Shown: in pieces, positions 1 through 6,277 of the stretch | Position numbering within the stretch: position 1 is the first letter of the stretch | How the letters are laid out: each line of letters starts with the position of its first letter | The notes under the pieces: model-generated | The model's database searches: none | What the model was told of the DNA's origin: nothing | Seen by the model: only the letters and a program-made list of their open reading frames with translations | Position numbers and translations under genes: made by a program | DNA from: Treponema sp. UBA3819 | GTDB taxonomy: Bacteria; Spirochaetota; Spirochaetia; Treponematales; Treponemataceae | Length of the DNA: 7,542 bases | Direction of reading: 5' to 3' | Assembly: GCA_002369025.1 (NCBI GenBank) | Contig: DFDV01000141.1 | Location: 1-7,542, forward strand

Positions 1-179
1 ATTCTCGCTGCTCTACAATCATCCCTGAAATGGTAGGAAATACTATTTCTGTGTATAATGGCAAGTCATGGGTTCCGGTTTACGTAACAGAGAATCTCGT
101 CGGTCACAAGCTCGGCGAATTTGCTCCGACACGTACCTTCAAGGGTCATGGCGGTTCAGATAAAAAAGCTGCAAAGTAA
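1..179 (+). CDS. rpsS: 30S ribosomal protein S19, C-terminal part (5' truncated by window edge)
   Basis: S19 sits in the head of the 30S subunit, forms a complex with S13 and contacts the A-site finger region and tRNA. Only the last 58 codons are present, read in the frame starting at base 3 and ending in TAA at 177-179. The family signature is clear: NGK, then [20 protein letters not shown], then FKGHGG and a short lysine-rich end. The segment that usually reads SRRSTI near the middle of S19 reads SRCSTI here, a small substitution. The gene is followed after 10 nt by rplV, the usual S10-operon neighbour. The start and the upstream rplB lie outside the window. Identification is secure from the conserved C-terminal core. 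Confidence 0.96.
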   Translation, partial: SRCSTIIPEMVGNTISVYNGKSWVPVYVTENLVGHKLGEFAPTRTFKGHGGSDKKAAK

Positions 180-184
180 GGTGG
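178..184 (+). promoter_or_regulatory. Shine-Dalgarno site of rplV
   Basis: AAGGTGG lies 5 nt before the ATG at 190 and overlaps the last bases of the rpsS stop codon. It decides the rplV start: the frame is open upstream to a TTG at 121, but that region is S19 coding sequence in another frame and lacks a comparable site. Confidence 0.75.
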
Positions 185-189
185 ATATT

Positions 190-546
190 ATGGCTGAAAA
201 GAAAGGTTATGTAGCCACTACAAAATTCCTGATTGCATCTCCGACAAAGGTTCGCCCTGTTGCTCATGTAATCAATCAGAAGCCCTACTCAGAGGCTATG
301 GCAATTCTTGCTAACATGCCGCAGAAAGGTGCAAAACTTATCGCTGGTACTCTGAAATCAGCGGCGTCCAATGCACTGTATGCTAACAAGAAACTGGATG
401 AAGATATGCTGTACGTCAAGGAAATTCGCATCGACGAAGGTCCGAGACTCAAGAGAGTTTGGTTCCGTGCACGCGGACGTGCTGATCAGCTCTTGAAGCG
501 TATGTGCCATATCACCGTCATTGTTGACGAGAAGGCGGGGGAATAA
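190..546 (+). CDS. rplV: 50S ribosomal protein L22
   Basis: L22 is a 23S rRNA-binding protein whose long beta-hairpin lines the nascent-peptide exit tunnel beside L4. The predicted protein has 118 residues, close to the usual 110-120. The start at MAEKKGY is chosen because it follows a good Shine-Dalgarno site and gives the normal N-terminus; the upstream in-frame TTG would add S19-overlapping sequence. Conserved elements include [12 protein letters not shown] (about 17-28), the SAASNA helix (57-62), and the hairpin from about residue 84 to 110 (GPRLKR, RARGRAD, LLKR, HITV). The hairpin is unusual: the position normally holding the proline of an RPRA/MPRA motif has Phe92 preceded by Trp91, and the usual TSHIT reads MCHIT. 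It overlaps nothing and lies 1 nt before rpsC. Confidence 0.97.
   Translation: MAEKKGYVATTKFLIASPTKVRPVAHVINQKPYSEAMAILANMPQKGAKLIAGTLKSAASNALYANKKLDEDMLYVKEIRIDEGPRLKRVWFRARGRADQLLKRMCHITVIVDEKAGE
537..542 (+). promoter_or_regulatory. Shine-Dalgarno site of rpsC inside rplV
   Basis: GGGGGA lies within the final codons of rplV, 5 nt before the GTG at 548. It supports the GTG start for rpsC and implies that S3 translation begins where L22 translation ends. Confidence 0.6.
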
Positions 547-547
547 A

Positions 548-1315
548 GTGGGTCAGAAAGTAAATCCTATCGGTTTGCGTCTTGGCGTAAACAAGACATG
601 GCAGTCTCGCTGGTATGCAGATCCTCGTGAATATGCAGACCTCGTTCTGGAAGATTTGAAAATCCGCAAGATGGTAACATCTCTGCCGGAATGCCAGAAT
701 GCTGATATTGCTGAAATCGAAATTATCCGTCATCCGCAGCGTGTGACAATTGTAATTCACACTGCTCGTCCGGGTGTCATTATTGGTGTGAAAGGCGCAA
801 ATATCGAAAAGATTAGCGCTGAAATTCAGGCGAAGCTGACGAAAAAGGTACAGATTAAGATCAAAGAAATCAAACGTGCCGACATCAATGCTTCTCTGAT
901 TGCACAGAATGTTGGACGCCAGCTCTCAGGCCGCGGTTCATTCCGCAAGGCATTGAAGCAGGCTTCTGCAAACGCTATGAAGGGCGGCGCACAGGGAATT
1001 AAGATTCGCCTGGCCGGTCGTCTTGGTGGTGCAGATATGAGCCGTAGCGAAGAATTGAAGCTGGGACGTGTTCCTCTTCACACTCTCCGTGCGGATATCG
1101 ACTATGGAACTTTTGAAGCTCATACGACATACGGTAAAATCGGTATTAAAGTTTGGGTCTACAATGGCATGAACTATGGTCGTGAGCAGAATGAAGATGC
1201 TGGTCAGCTGGTACGCAAGCCGCGCCGTGACCGCGATGCATCTGGCGAAGGAAAGTCAGCAGACAAGAAGCCTGCAGACAGGAAACGCCCCGCTCGCAGT
1301 GCTTCAAAGGAGTAA
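548..1315 (+). CDS. rpsC: 30S ribosomal protein S3
   Basis: S3 lies at the mRNA entry channel of the 30S subunit and, with S4 and S5, contributes to unwinding structured mRNA. The protein has 255 residues, somewhat longer than the 233 of E. coli. It starts at GTG with the invariant [14 protein letters not shown] type II KH domain covers about residues 39-107, with the GxxG loop as GVKG at 80-83. The entry-channel basic residues equivalent to E. coli Arg131, Arg132 and Lys135 appear as Arg133, Lys134 and Lys137. The C-terminal domain ends near GIKVWVYNG (199-207). About 40 further charged residues follow, containing an imperfect duplication ([10 protein letters not shown]). An in-frame TTG at 521 would extend the protein, but it lies in rplV and breaks the conserved N-terminus. 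Confidence 0.97.
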   Translation: MGQKVNPIGLRLGVNKTWQSRWYADPREYADLVLEDLKIRKMVTSLPECQNADIAEIEIIRHPQRVTIVIHTARPGVIIGVKGANIEKISAEIQAKLTKKVQIKIKEIKRADINASLIAQNVGRQLSGRGSFRKALKQASANAMKGGAQGIKIRLAGRLGGADMSRSEELKLGRVPLHTLRADIDYGTFEAHTTYGKIGIKVWVYNGMNYGREQNEDAGQLVRKPRRDRDASGEGKSADKKPADRKRPARSASKE

Positions 1316-1320
1316 CGTAA

Positions 1321-1737
1321 ATGCTTAGTCCTAAAAGAGTTATTCACCGCAAAGTACAGCGCGGAAGAATTAAGGGTAATGCAACTCGTGACAATACCAT
1401 CGACTTTGGAGACATCGCTCTCGTAGCGCTGGATTCAGTATGGTTGAGCGCAAAGCAGATTGAAGCTGCTCGTGTTGCAATTAACCGTAGAATTGACCGT
1501 AAGGGTCATGTTTGGACACGTGTGTTCCCGGACAAGCCTATTTCAAAGAAACCTGCTGAAACTCGTATGGGTAAGGGTAAGGGTTCTCCTGAATCCTGGG
1601 CTGCCGTTATTAAGCCGGGTATGATTTTGTTTGAAGTTGGCGAAGTAGACATCAAGGCTGCAGAAGCAGCTCTGACACTTGCTGCAAGCAAGTTGCCGAT
1701 TAAAACAAAGATTGCCTTTAAACCGACGCAAGACTAA
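1321..1737 (+). CDS. rplP: 50S ribosomal protein L16
   Basis: L16 binds 23S rRNA near the A-site tRNA elbow and is needed late in 50S assembly; it is also a target region for orthosomycin resistance. The 138-residue protein has the standard length and start ([11 protein letters not shown]). Recognisable motifs are the QIEAAR helix (46-51), RVFPDKPI (67-74), RMGKGKG (82-88) and the terminal LPIKTK (125-130). Arg82 corresponds to the arginine that is hydroxylated in E. coli L16 (Arg81). The usual FGxxGL segment reads FGDIAL, with alanine replacing glycine. An AAAGGAG ribosome-binding site overlaps the last codons of rpsC, with 5 nt between the two genes. Confidence 0.97.
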   Translation: MLSPKRVIHRKVQRGRIKGNATRDNTIDFGDIALVALDSVWLSAKQIEAARVAINRRIDRKGHVWTRVFPDKPISKKPAETRMGKGKGSPESWAAVIKPGMILFEVGEVDIKAAEAALTLAASKLPIKTKIAFKPTQD

Positions 1738-1748
1738 GGAGTAGAAAG

Positions 1749-1958
1749 ATGGCTTCAAAGAAAAAGAATGTAAAGGAACTGTCTTACAACGAATTGGTTG
1801 CACAGGAAAAAGAGCTTAAGCAGAAGTACATGGATATCCGTTTCCAGAAGGTAAACGGCCATGTAGATAACCCGATGCAGGAACGTGCAGTACGTCGCGA
1901 AATCGCGAAAGTAAAGACGTTCATCCGCCAGAAAGAACTGGCCGGACAGACAAAGTAG
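1749..1958 (+). CDS. rpmC: 50S ribosomal protein L29
   Basis: L29 is a small two-helix protein next to the polypeptide exit site, where with L23 it helps form the docking site for trigger factor and signal recognition particle. The product is 69 residues, within the family range of about 60-75. The first helix contains LSYNELVAQEKELKQKY (11-27). The family core then appears as the RFQK segment, followed by VRREIAKVKT (48-57), which matches the usual RRxIARIKT pattern. An AAGGAG site overlaps the rplP stop region 7 nt before the ATG. Position between rplP and rpsQ is the standard S10-operon order. Confidence 0.96.
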   Translation: MASKKKNVKELSYNELVAQEKELKQKYMDIRFQKVNGHVDNPMQERAVRREIAKVKTFIRQKELAGQTK

Positions 1959-1961
1959 GAG
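1957..1961 (+). promoter_or_regulatory. Shine-Dalgarno site of rpsQ over the rpmC stop
   Basis: AGGAG overlaps the rpmC TAG stop and lies 7 nt before the GTG at 1969. It supports the GTG as the real start of S17, because no in-frame ATG gives the normal N-terminal length. Confidence 0.65.
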
Positions 1962-1968
1962 CTGAATC

Positions 1969-2238
1969 GTGGCAGAACAGACTGTTCAGAAAGGCGCAAA
2001 ACGTTCTTTGGTTGGCCTGGTAACCAGCGACAAAATGGATAAAACCATCGTTGTGTCTATCAACACCAAGAGAATGGATACGCTTTATAAGAAGTATGTT
2101 ACACGCACAAAGAAATGTAAGGTTCATGATGAAAAGAATGAAGCTCACATTGGAGATACAGTGCGTATCGTGGAATGTCGCCCTCTTTCAAAAGATAAGT
2201 GCTGGCGTCTTGAAGAAATTATCGAGCGTGCAAAATAA
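1969..2238 (+). CDS. rpsQ: 30S ribosomal protein S17
   Basis: S17 is a primary 16S rRNA-binding protein with an OB fold, acting early in assembly of the 30S body. The 89-residue product starts at GTG. It has a short basic lead, then the family core: [16 protein letters not shown] (14-29), the YKKYV and KKCKVHDE segment (40-55), [16 protein letters not shown] (62-77) and the closing WRLEEII. This is the full usual set of conserved blocks. It is the last gene of the classical S10 operon; rplN follows after only 18 nt, so the next half of the cluster appears to share its transcript. Confidence 0.97.
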   Translation: MAEQTVQKGAKRSLVGLVTSDKMDKTIVVSINTKRMDTLYKKYVTRTKKCKVHDEKNEAHIGDTVRIVECRPLSKDKCWRLEEIIERAK

Positions 2239-2256
2239 GGCTAAGGAGTTACCAAT

Positions 2257-2625
2257 ATGCTTCAAATGCAATCAAATTTGACTGTTGCTGATAACTCTGG
2301 CGCAAAGCTCGCTCAGGTAATCAAGGTACTCGGTGGTTCACACCGCCGCTATGCCGGTATCGGTGACATTGTTGTGGTGGCGATTAAGGAAGCAATTCCT
2401 ACGTCAACAATTAAAGAAGGTTCAGTTCAGAAGGCGGTAATCGTTCGCGTTGCTAAAGAATATCGCCGCCCGGACGGCACATATATCCGCTTTGACGACA
2501 ACGCATGTGTTATCGTTGATGCAGATAAGAACCCGAAAGGAAAACGTATTTTCGGACCAGTTGCCCGTGAGCTTCGTGATATGGATTTTATGAAAATCGT
2601 GTCATTGGCACCGGAAGTTCTGTAA
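2257..2625 (+). CDS. rplN: 50S ribosomal protein L14
   Basis: L14 lies at the subunit interface, where it contacts L19 and 16S rRNA helix 14 in the inter-subunit bridge and is the binding site for the silencing factor RsfS. The protein is 122 residues, the standard length. Conserved blocks are the N-terminal VADNSGAK (10-17), the [19 protein letters not shown] stretch (30-48), [12 protein letters not shown] (63-74), [10 protein letters not shown] (79-88) and the C-terminal [14 protein letters not shown] (95-108). A TAAGGAG site lies 8 nt before the ATG. In E. coli this gene begins the separate spc operon; no promoter is visible here. Confidence 0.98.
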   Translation: MLQMQSNLTVADNSGAKLAQVIKVLGGSHRRYAGIGDIVVVAIKEAIPTSTIKEGSVQKAVIVRVAKEYRRPDGTYIRFDDNACVIVDADKNPKGKRIFGPVARELRDMDFMKIVSLAPEVL

Positions 2626-2638
2626 GGAGTATTGAATC

Positions 2639-2953
2639 ATGGAAAAGAAATTCAAAATCCGTAAGGACGACACGGTACAGGTAATTGCAGGAAAAGACAA
2701 GGGCAAGCGCGGACAGGTTGTTCGCATTGTCGCTAAAAAGGACGCAGTTATTGTATCCGGAGTCAACATTGTCAAAAAGGCAATGAAAAAACGCAGCCAG
2801 CAGGATCAGGGCGGTATCGCTGAGATCGAAGCTCCGCTGAATATTTCTAATGTCGCAATCGTATGTAAAAAATGCGGTCCGACTAAAATTGGTTACAAAA
2901 TCGACGGCGACAAGAAGATTCGCGTCTGCCGTAAGTGTGGAGAAGCACTGTAA
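2639..2953 (+). CDS. rplX: 50S ribosomal protein L24, four-cysteine form
   Basis: L24 is an assembly-initiating protein that binds the 5' end of 23S rRNA and lies near the exit tunnel. The product has 104 residues, the typical length. A KOW motif is visible near the N-terminus ([18 protein letters not shown], about 10-27), followed by the SGVNIVKK segment (40-47) and the [12 protein letters not shown] strand. The C-terminal region keeps two CxxC pairs, Cys76/Cys79 and Cys97/Cys100, spaced like a zinc ribbon. Many bacterial L24 proteins have this cysteine set and others have lost it, so zinc binding is a reasonable inference. The TAA stop shares its last base with the rplE ATG. Confidence 0.97.
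   Translation: MEKKFKIRKDDTVQVIAGKDKGKRGQVVRIVAKKDAVIVSGVNIVKKAMKKRSQQDQGGIAEIEAPLNISNVAIVCKKCGPTKIGYKIDGDKKIRVCRKCGEAL
2939..2942 (+). promoter_or_regulatory. Shine-Dalgarno site of rplE inside rplX
   Basis: GGAG in the final rplX codons lies 10 nt before the rplE ATG at 2953. With the TAATG overlap it supports coupled L24-L5 translation. An upstream in-frame GTG at 2935 is rejected as the start because it would precede this site and add a non-conserved extension. Confidence 0.55.
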
Positions 2954-3504
2954 TGGATAAGTACGTACCTCGGCTTAAGAAAGTCTACAAGGACGAAATC
3001 GCACCCGCTCTCTTTAAGGAACTGGGTTACACAACGCCGATGCAGATCCCCGCAATCAAAAAGGTTGTGGTAAGCATGGGCGTTGGCGAAGCACTCACCA
3101 ACAAGAAACTCCTTGATGCCGCAGTTACTGACCTGACACAGATTACCGGTCAGAAAGCTGTAAAAACAAGGGCAAAGAAGAGTATCGCTAACTTTAAGTT
3201 GCGTGAGGGCAATGAAGTTGGTGTAATGGTTACATTGCGCGGCACCATCATGTATGAATTCTTGGATCGCCTTATCAATGTGGCATTACCTCGTGTAAAG
3301 GATTTCCGCGGTATCAAAGCAACTGGCTTTGACGGTCACGGAAACTTCTCTCTTGGTATTACAGAACAGATTATCTTCCCGGAAATCGACTTCGATAAGA
3401 TTGTCAAGATTGCTGGTATGAACATCTCGATTGTAACGAGTGCACGCACGGATAATGAAGCTCGTGCTCTGCTTACCAAGTTCGGCATGCCGTTCAGAAA
3501 GTAG
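2953..3504 (+). CDS. rplE: 50S ribosomal protein L5
   Basis: L5 binds 5S rRNA together with L18 and forms part of the central protuberance, contacting P-site tRNA and S13. The protein has 183 residues, close to the usual 179-180. Recognisable blocks are [15 protein letters not shown] (6-20), the [16 protein letters not shown] segment (32-47), [22 protein letters not shown] (65-86), VTLRG (93-97), LPRVKDFRG (112-120), the [15 protein letters not shown] stretch (131-145), and the C-terminal LLTKFGMPF. The start ATG overlaps the rplX stop by one base. In E. coli this junction is where S8 represses the spc operon; I could not recognise an S8-binding mimic here by eye. Confidence 0.97.
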   Translation: MDKYVPRLKKVYKDEIAPALFKELGYTTPMQIPAIKKVVVSMGVGEALTNKKLLDAAVTDLTQITGQKAVKTRAKKSIANFKLREGNEVGVMVTLRGTIMYEFLDRLINVALPRVKDFRGIKATGFDGHGNFSLGITEQIIFPEIDFDKIVKIAGMNISIVTSARTDNEARALLTKFGMPFRK

Positions 3505-3514
3505 TGAGGAAAGC

Positions 3515-3700
3515 ATGGCTAAGAAATCAATGATTATCAAAGCGGAGCGCACCCCCAAATACAGCACACGTGAATACAATCGCTGTCAGATTTGTGGTCG
3601 TCCGCGTGGTTACTTGCGCAAGTTCAAGATGTGTCGTGTCTGCTTCCGTAAGTTAGCAAGTGAAGGCCTGTTGCCAGGTGTCACAAAATCTAGTTGGTAG
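3515..3700 (+). CDS. rpsN: 30S ribosomal protein S14, zinc-binding (type Z)
   Basis: S14 is a 30S head protein contacting 16S rRNA helices near S3, S10 and S19. The product is 61 residues, the exact size of the short zinc-binding form, as opposed to about 89-101 for the cysteine-free form. Cys24/Cys27 and Cys40/Cys43 form the two CxxC pairs, around the [14 protein letters not shown] segment. The C-terminus ends in [11 protein letters not shown], as is normal. The ATG at 3515 follows AGGA 5 nt upstream; longer in-frame starts lie inside rplE and are rejected. The frame starting at MAKKS gives the family N-terminus. Location between rplE and rpsH is the usual place for type Z genes. Confidence 0.98.
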   Translation: MAKKSMIIKAERTPKYSTREYNRCQICGRPRGYLRKFKMCRVCFRKLASEGLLPGVTKSSW

Positions 3701-3719
3701 TAGTGGAGGAGAATAAGAA

Positions 3720-4118
3720 ATGAGTGCATCAGATCCCGTAGCAGATATGCTGACAAAGATCCGCAATGCCGTTCAGGCTCGCCACGAAAAAGTAGATGTT
3801 CCTACATCTAAGCTCAAGCTGGAAATCGTGAAGATCCTGAAGACAGAAGGATATATTAAGAATTTCAAGAAAGTGCAGGAAGAAAACAAATCAATCATCC
3901 GTATCTTCTTGAAGTATGATGACCAGAATGGTCCGGTTATCCACGGCGTAGAAAAGATTTCTACCCCCGGTCGCCGCGTATACTCTGGTTACAAGGATTT
4001 GCCCCGTGTTTACAACGGTTACGGCACATTGATCGTTTCAACTTCTGTTGGTGTTACAACCGGCAAGAAAGCAAGCGAAAAGATGGTCGGTGGCGAACTG
4101 GTCTGCAAGGTTTGGTAA
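3720..4118 (+). CDS. rpsH: 30S ribosomal protein S8
   Basis: S8 is a primary binder of the 16S rRNA central domain (helix 21) and, in E. coli, the autogenous repressor of the spc operon. The product is 132 residues, the standard length. It opens with [13 protein letters not shown] (5-17), has the [10 protein letters not shown] helix (27-36) and GYI (44-46), then STPGRRVY (81-88), and ends GGELVCKVW. The RNA-binding C-terminal motif, commonly STSKGV, is STSVGV at 107-112, so a usually basic position is valine. A GGAGGAGA site lies 8 nt before the ATG in the 19-nt gap, the longest in the window. Confidence 0.97.
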   Translation: MSASDPVADMLTKIRNAVQARHEKVDVPTSKLKLEIVKILKTEGYIKNFKKVQEENKSIIRIFLKYDDQNGPVIHGVEKISTPGRRVYSGYKDLPRVYNGYGTLIVSTSVGVTTGKKASEKMVGGELVCKVW

Positions 4119-4130
4119 TAGGAGGAAGAG

Positions 4131-4670
4131 ATGTCTAAAGTCGGAAAACTTCCTGTTGCTGTACCGGCAGGAGTAACAGTTACTACAGCAAATAACGTTA
4201 TCACTGTAAAAGGCCCGAAAGGTGAACTGAAGCAGGCTTACAGCGATGATGTTACTGTTGAATTCAAAGATGGACAGATTACAGTAAGTCCGAATTCAGA
4301 GACAAAGGTTGCTAACGCAGCACACGGTCTCTATCGCGCTCTGATCCACAATATGGTTACAGGCGTTACAACTGGATTTACAAAATCTTTGGTTATCACT
4401 GGTGTTGGTTACAGGGCAGAAGTTCAGGGAAAGAACCTTGTTATGAATCTGGGATATTCTTCAGACTTCATCGCAATCATTCCCGAAGGTCTGACTGTTA
4501 CAGCTGACGCTCAGGGTAAAATCACCATTACTGGCATCAGCAAACAGCTGGTTGGTGAGTTCAGTGCTCAGATTCGCAAATTGCGTGCACCGGAGCCGTA
4601 TAAGGGCAAGGGTATCCGCTATGAAACTGAAGTTATCAGACGCAAAGTTGGTAAGACCGGCGTTAAATAA
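4131..4670 (+). CDS. rplF: 50S ribosomal protein L6
   Basis: L6 lies near the factor-binding site at the base of the L7/L12 stalk, contacting the sarcin-ricin loop. The product has 179 residues, the normal length, made of two related alpha/beta repeats. Markers in the first half are [13 protein letters not shown] (3-15), VKGPKGEL (26-33) and [19 protein letters not shown] (65-83). In the second half they are [15 protein letters not shown] (89-103), LGYSSDF (107-113, where LGYSHP is commoner), [14 protein letters not shown] (136-149) and the signature [11 protein letters not shown] (154-164). A strong AGGAGGAAG ribosome-binding site fills the 12-nt gap after rpsH. Confidence 0.98.
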   Translation: MSKVGKLPVAVPAGVTVTTANNVITVKGPKGELKQAYSDDVTVEFKDGQITVSPNSETKVANAAHGLYRALIHNMVTGVTTGFTKSLVITGVGYRAEVQGKNLVMNLGYSSDFIAIIPEGLTVTADAQGKITITGISKQLVGEFSAQIRKLRAPEPYKGKGIRYETEVIRRKVGKTGVK

Positions 4671-4684
4671 GGTGGTGTAGCAAT

Positions 4685-5047
4685 ATGTTGAAGAAACTGA
4701 CTGAAAAAAATAGAAAGCGCCTGCATCGCAAGATTCATATCCGCAAGCGGATTTTCGGTACCGCGGAACGCCCGCGCATGACTGTAACCCGCAGCAATAC
4801 GAATCTGTATGTTCAGGTTATCAATGACGATGAGGGTAAGACCTTAGCCGCCATTTCTACGATGGAAAAAGAATTTGCTGCACTTAAGCCGAATATCGAC
4901 GGTGCAACAAAACTTGGTGAAGCTTTGGGAAAACGCCTGCAGGAAAAGAAGATTAAGACTGTAGTCTTCGACCGCAACGGTTATCTGTATCATGGTGTTG
5001 TCAAGGCCCTTGCAGACGCAACCCGCAAAGCCGGGATTGAATTCTAG
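4685..5047 (+). CDS. rplR: 50S ribosomal protein L18
   Basis: L18 binds 5S rRNA and, with L5, carries it into the central protuberance. The protein is 120 residues, within the family norm. It has the basic N-terminal arm ([20 protein letters not shown], 3-22) that contacts rRNA. This is followed by [22 protein letters not shown] (25-46), LAAIST (54-59), the GEALGKRL helix (78-85) and the closing [25 protein letters not shown] segment (93-117). All are standard L18 blocks. An AAGGTGG site overlaps the rplF stop and lies 9 nt before the ATG. Confidence 0.98.
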   Translation: MLKKLTEKNRKRLHRKIHIRKRIFGTAERPRMTVTRSNTNLYVQVINDDEGKTLAAISTMEKEFAALKPNIDGATKLGEALGKRLQEKKIKTVVFDRNGYLYHGVVKALADATRKAGIEF

Positions 5048-5055
5048 GAGAGTCT

Positions 5056-5571
5056 ATGGAACGCCAGAATAAGTTTGATAAAGAAAGAGAACCTAAAGAG
5101 TTCATCGAAAAGCTGGTTAAGCTGAATCGTACTTCTAAGACTGTCAAGGGCGGTCGCAGAATGTCTTTCTCAGCACTGACAGTTGTTGGTGACCAGAAGG
5201 GTCGCGTCGGATACGGATTTGGTAAAGCAAATGATGTTTCCGAAGCTATTAGAAAGAGTGTTGACAAGGCAAAGCGCAATCTCGTTATGGTTCCCGTTAA
5301 GAACGGAACTTTGCCTCATGAGATGATCGGTAAATACAAGAGCTCAGCAATTCTGCTGAAGCCGGCTTGTCCTGGTACAGGTATCATCGCTGGTGGTCCG
5401 GTTCGTGCAATTATGGACGCAATCGGAGCAACTGATGTTATCTCTAAGTCACAGGGATCACGCTCATCAGTTAACGTTGTTCGCGCAACATTTGATGCTC
5501 TTGCGAACCTTATGGACGCAAAGGCAGTTGCATCTAACAGAGGTAAGTCTCTGCAGGATATGTGGGGTTGA
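5056..5571 (+). CDS. rpsE: 30S ribosomal protein S5
   Basis: S5 sits at the mRNA entry channel with S3 and S4 and affects decoding accuracy; changes in its N-terminal loop give spectinomycin resistance. The product is 171 residues, similar to the usual 166. The double-stranded-RNA-binding-like S5 domain spans about 15-80. It includes [12 protein letters not shown] (24-35), which looks like the normal spectinomycin-sensitive loop with no deletion, then [22 protein letters not shown] (37-58). The C-terminal domain has [11 protein letters not shown] (84-94), [19 protein letters not shown] (100-118) and [14 protein letters not shown] (132-145). A TAGGAG site overlaps the rplR stop codon. Confidence 0.98.
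   Translation: MERQNKFDKEREPKEFIEKLVKLNRTSKTVKGGRRMSFSALTVVGDQKGRVGYGFGKANDVSEAIRKSVDKAKRNLVMVPVKNGTLPHEMIGKYKSSAILLKPACPGTGIIAGGPVRAIMDAIGATDVISKSQGSRSSVNVVRATFDALANLMDAKAVASNRGKSLQDMWG
5564..5567 (+). promoter_or_regulatory. Weak Shine-Dalgarno-like site of rpmD within rpsE
   Basis: GGGG in the last rpsE codons lies 6 nt before the rpmD ATG at 5574. It is weaker than the GGAG-type sites of most other genes here, and with a gap of only 2 nt the gene probably depends partly on ribosomes terminating on rpsE. Confidence 0.4.
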
Positions 5572-5573
5572 TC

Positions 5574-5759
5574 ATGGCTAAGAAACTCAAGATTACTCTT
5601 AAGAGAAGCGTAATTGGTCAGAAGCCTGCAAAAAAGGCTACTGTCCGCAGTCTTGGTCTGAAAAAGATCAATTCTTCAGTAGTACAGGAAGACAATCCCT
5701 GCGTTCGTGGCATGGTTGCTTCTGTTTCACATCTGGTTGAAGTTGAGGAGACAAAATAA
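5574..5759 (+). CDS. rpmD: 50S ribosomal protein L30
   Basis: L30 is a small 50S protein bound to domain II of 23S rRNA. It is absent from some bacteria, so its presence is a useful marker. The product has 61 residues, the standard length for bacterial L30. The N-terminal strand is [10 protein letters not shown] (3-12), followed by the conserved [24 protein letters not shown] region (14-37), matching the family's IGxxxxxxxTVxxLGLRKxNxxV pattern. It closes with [19 protein letters not shown] (41-59). The ATG at 5574 is preferred over a GTG at 5562 that overlaps rpsE, because it gives the usual M-A-K start. The stop overlaps the rplO start by one base. Confidence 0.96.
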   Translation: MAKKLKITLKRSVIGQKPAKKATVRSLGLKKINSSVVQEDNPCVRGMVASVSHLVEVEETK

Positions 5760-6262
5760 TGACAGATTTCGTACTGAGCGCACCCCAGGGTGCCAATAAG
5801 AAAAAGCGCATTGTAGGTCGTGGCTCTTCATCAGGTCGTGGTACTACAGCAGGTAAGGGAAACAAGGGACAGCAGTCCCGCTCTGGCGGTAAGACATATA
5901 TCGGTTTCGAAGGCGGTCAGATGCCTTTGTACCGCCGTATCGCTCACCGCGGTTTCTCAAACTATCCTTTCAAGAAAGAGTTCGTTACAGTAAACGTAAA
6001 ACTGCTTGAAGAAAAATTCAGCGCAGGCGACACTGTAAACAAAGAGTCTCTGATTGCAAAGGGATTGCTTGATTCTGCTGAAAAGCTGGTAAAGATTCTG
6101 GCTGACGGCGAATTGACAAAAAAACTGACGGTAGAAGTAGACAAGGTTTCTGCTTCAGCAAAAGCTAAAATTGAAAAAGCTGGCGGTTCTGTAAAGGTCG
6201 CTGAAAATGCTGATGCAAAAGTCGAAGCTGCAAAAAAATCTACCAAAAAAGAAGAAAAGTAA
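5759..6262 (+). CDS. rplO: 50S ribosomal protein L15 with lysine-rich C-terminal tail
   Basis: L15 binds 23S rRNA and acts in late 50S assembly. The product has 167 residues, somewhat longer than the usual 144-150. The glycine- and arginine-rich N-terminal extension that threads into rRNA is clear (KKKRIVGRGSSSGRGTTAGKGNKGQQSRSGG, described by positions 14-44), with EGGQMPLYRRIAHRGF (51-66) after it. The globular part includes VNVKLLEEKF (78-87), LIAKGLL (98-104), VKILADGELTKKLTV (111-125) and KIEKAGGSV (137-145). From about residue 146 a tail of Lys, Ala and Glu follows that is not part of the usual fold. The ATG overlaps the rpmD stop; AGGAG lies 8 nt upstream inside rpmD. Confidence 0.97.
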   Translation: MTDFVLSAPQGANKKKRIVGRGSSSGRGTTAGKGNKGQQSRSGGKTYIGFEGGQMPLYRRIAHRGFSNYPFKKEFVTVNVKLLEEKFSAGDTVNKESLIAKGLLDSAEKLVKILADGELTKKLTVEVDKVSASAKAKIEKAGGSVKVAENADAKVEAAKKSTKKEEK

Positions 6263-6267
6263 GCGGC

Positions 6268-6271
6268 GGAG
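6268..6271 (+). promoter_or_regulatory. Shine-Dalgarno site of secY
   Basis: GGAG lies in the 15-nt rplO-secY gap, 6 nt before the ATG at 6278. It supports that ATG, which gives a typical short cytoplasmic SecY N-terminus. Confidence 0.65.
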
Positions 6272-6277
6272 ACACAC

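Noticed and set aside
54..59. TATAAT, a perfect -10 promoter hexamer, within rpsS.
   Set aside because: It encodes part of VYNG in the S19 core, and the position 17 nt upstream (TGGTAG) is not a convincing -35 element.
518..760. An 80-codon minus-strand open frame across the rplV/rpsC junction.
   Set aside because: It lacks any recognisable family feature and lies antisense to two conserved genes; it is a chance frame.
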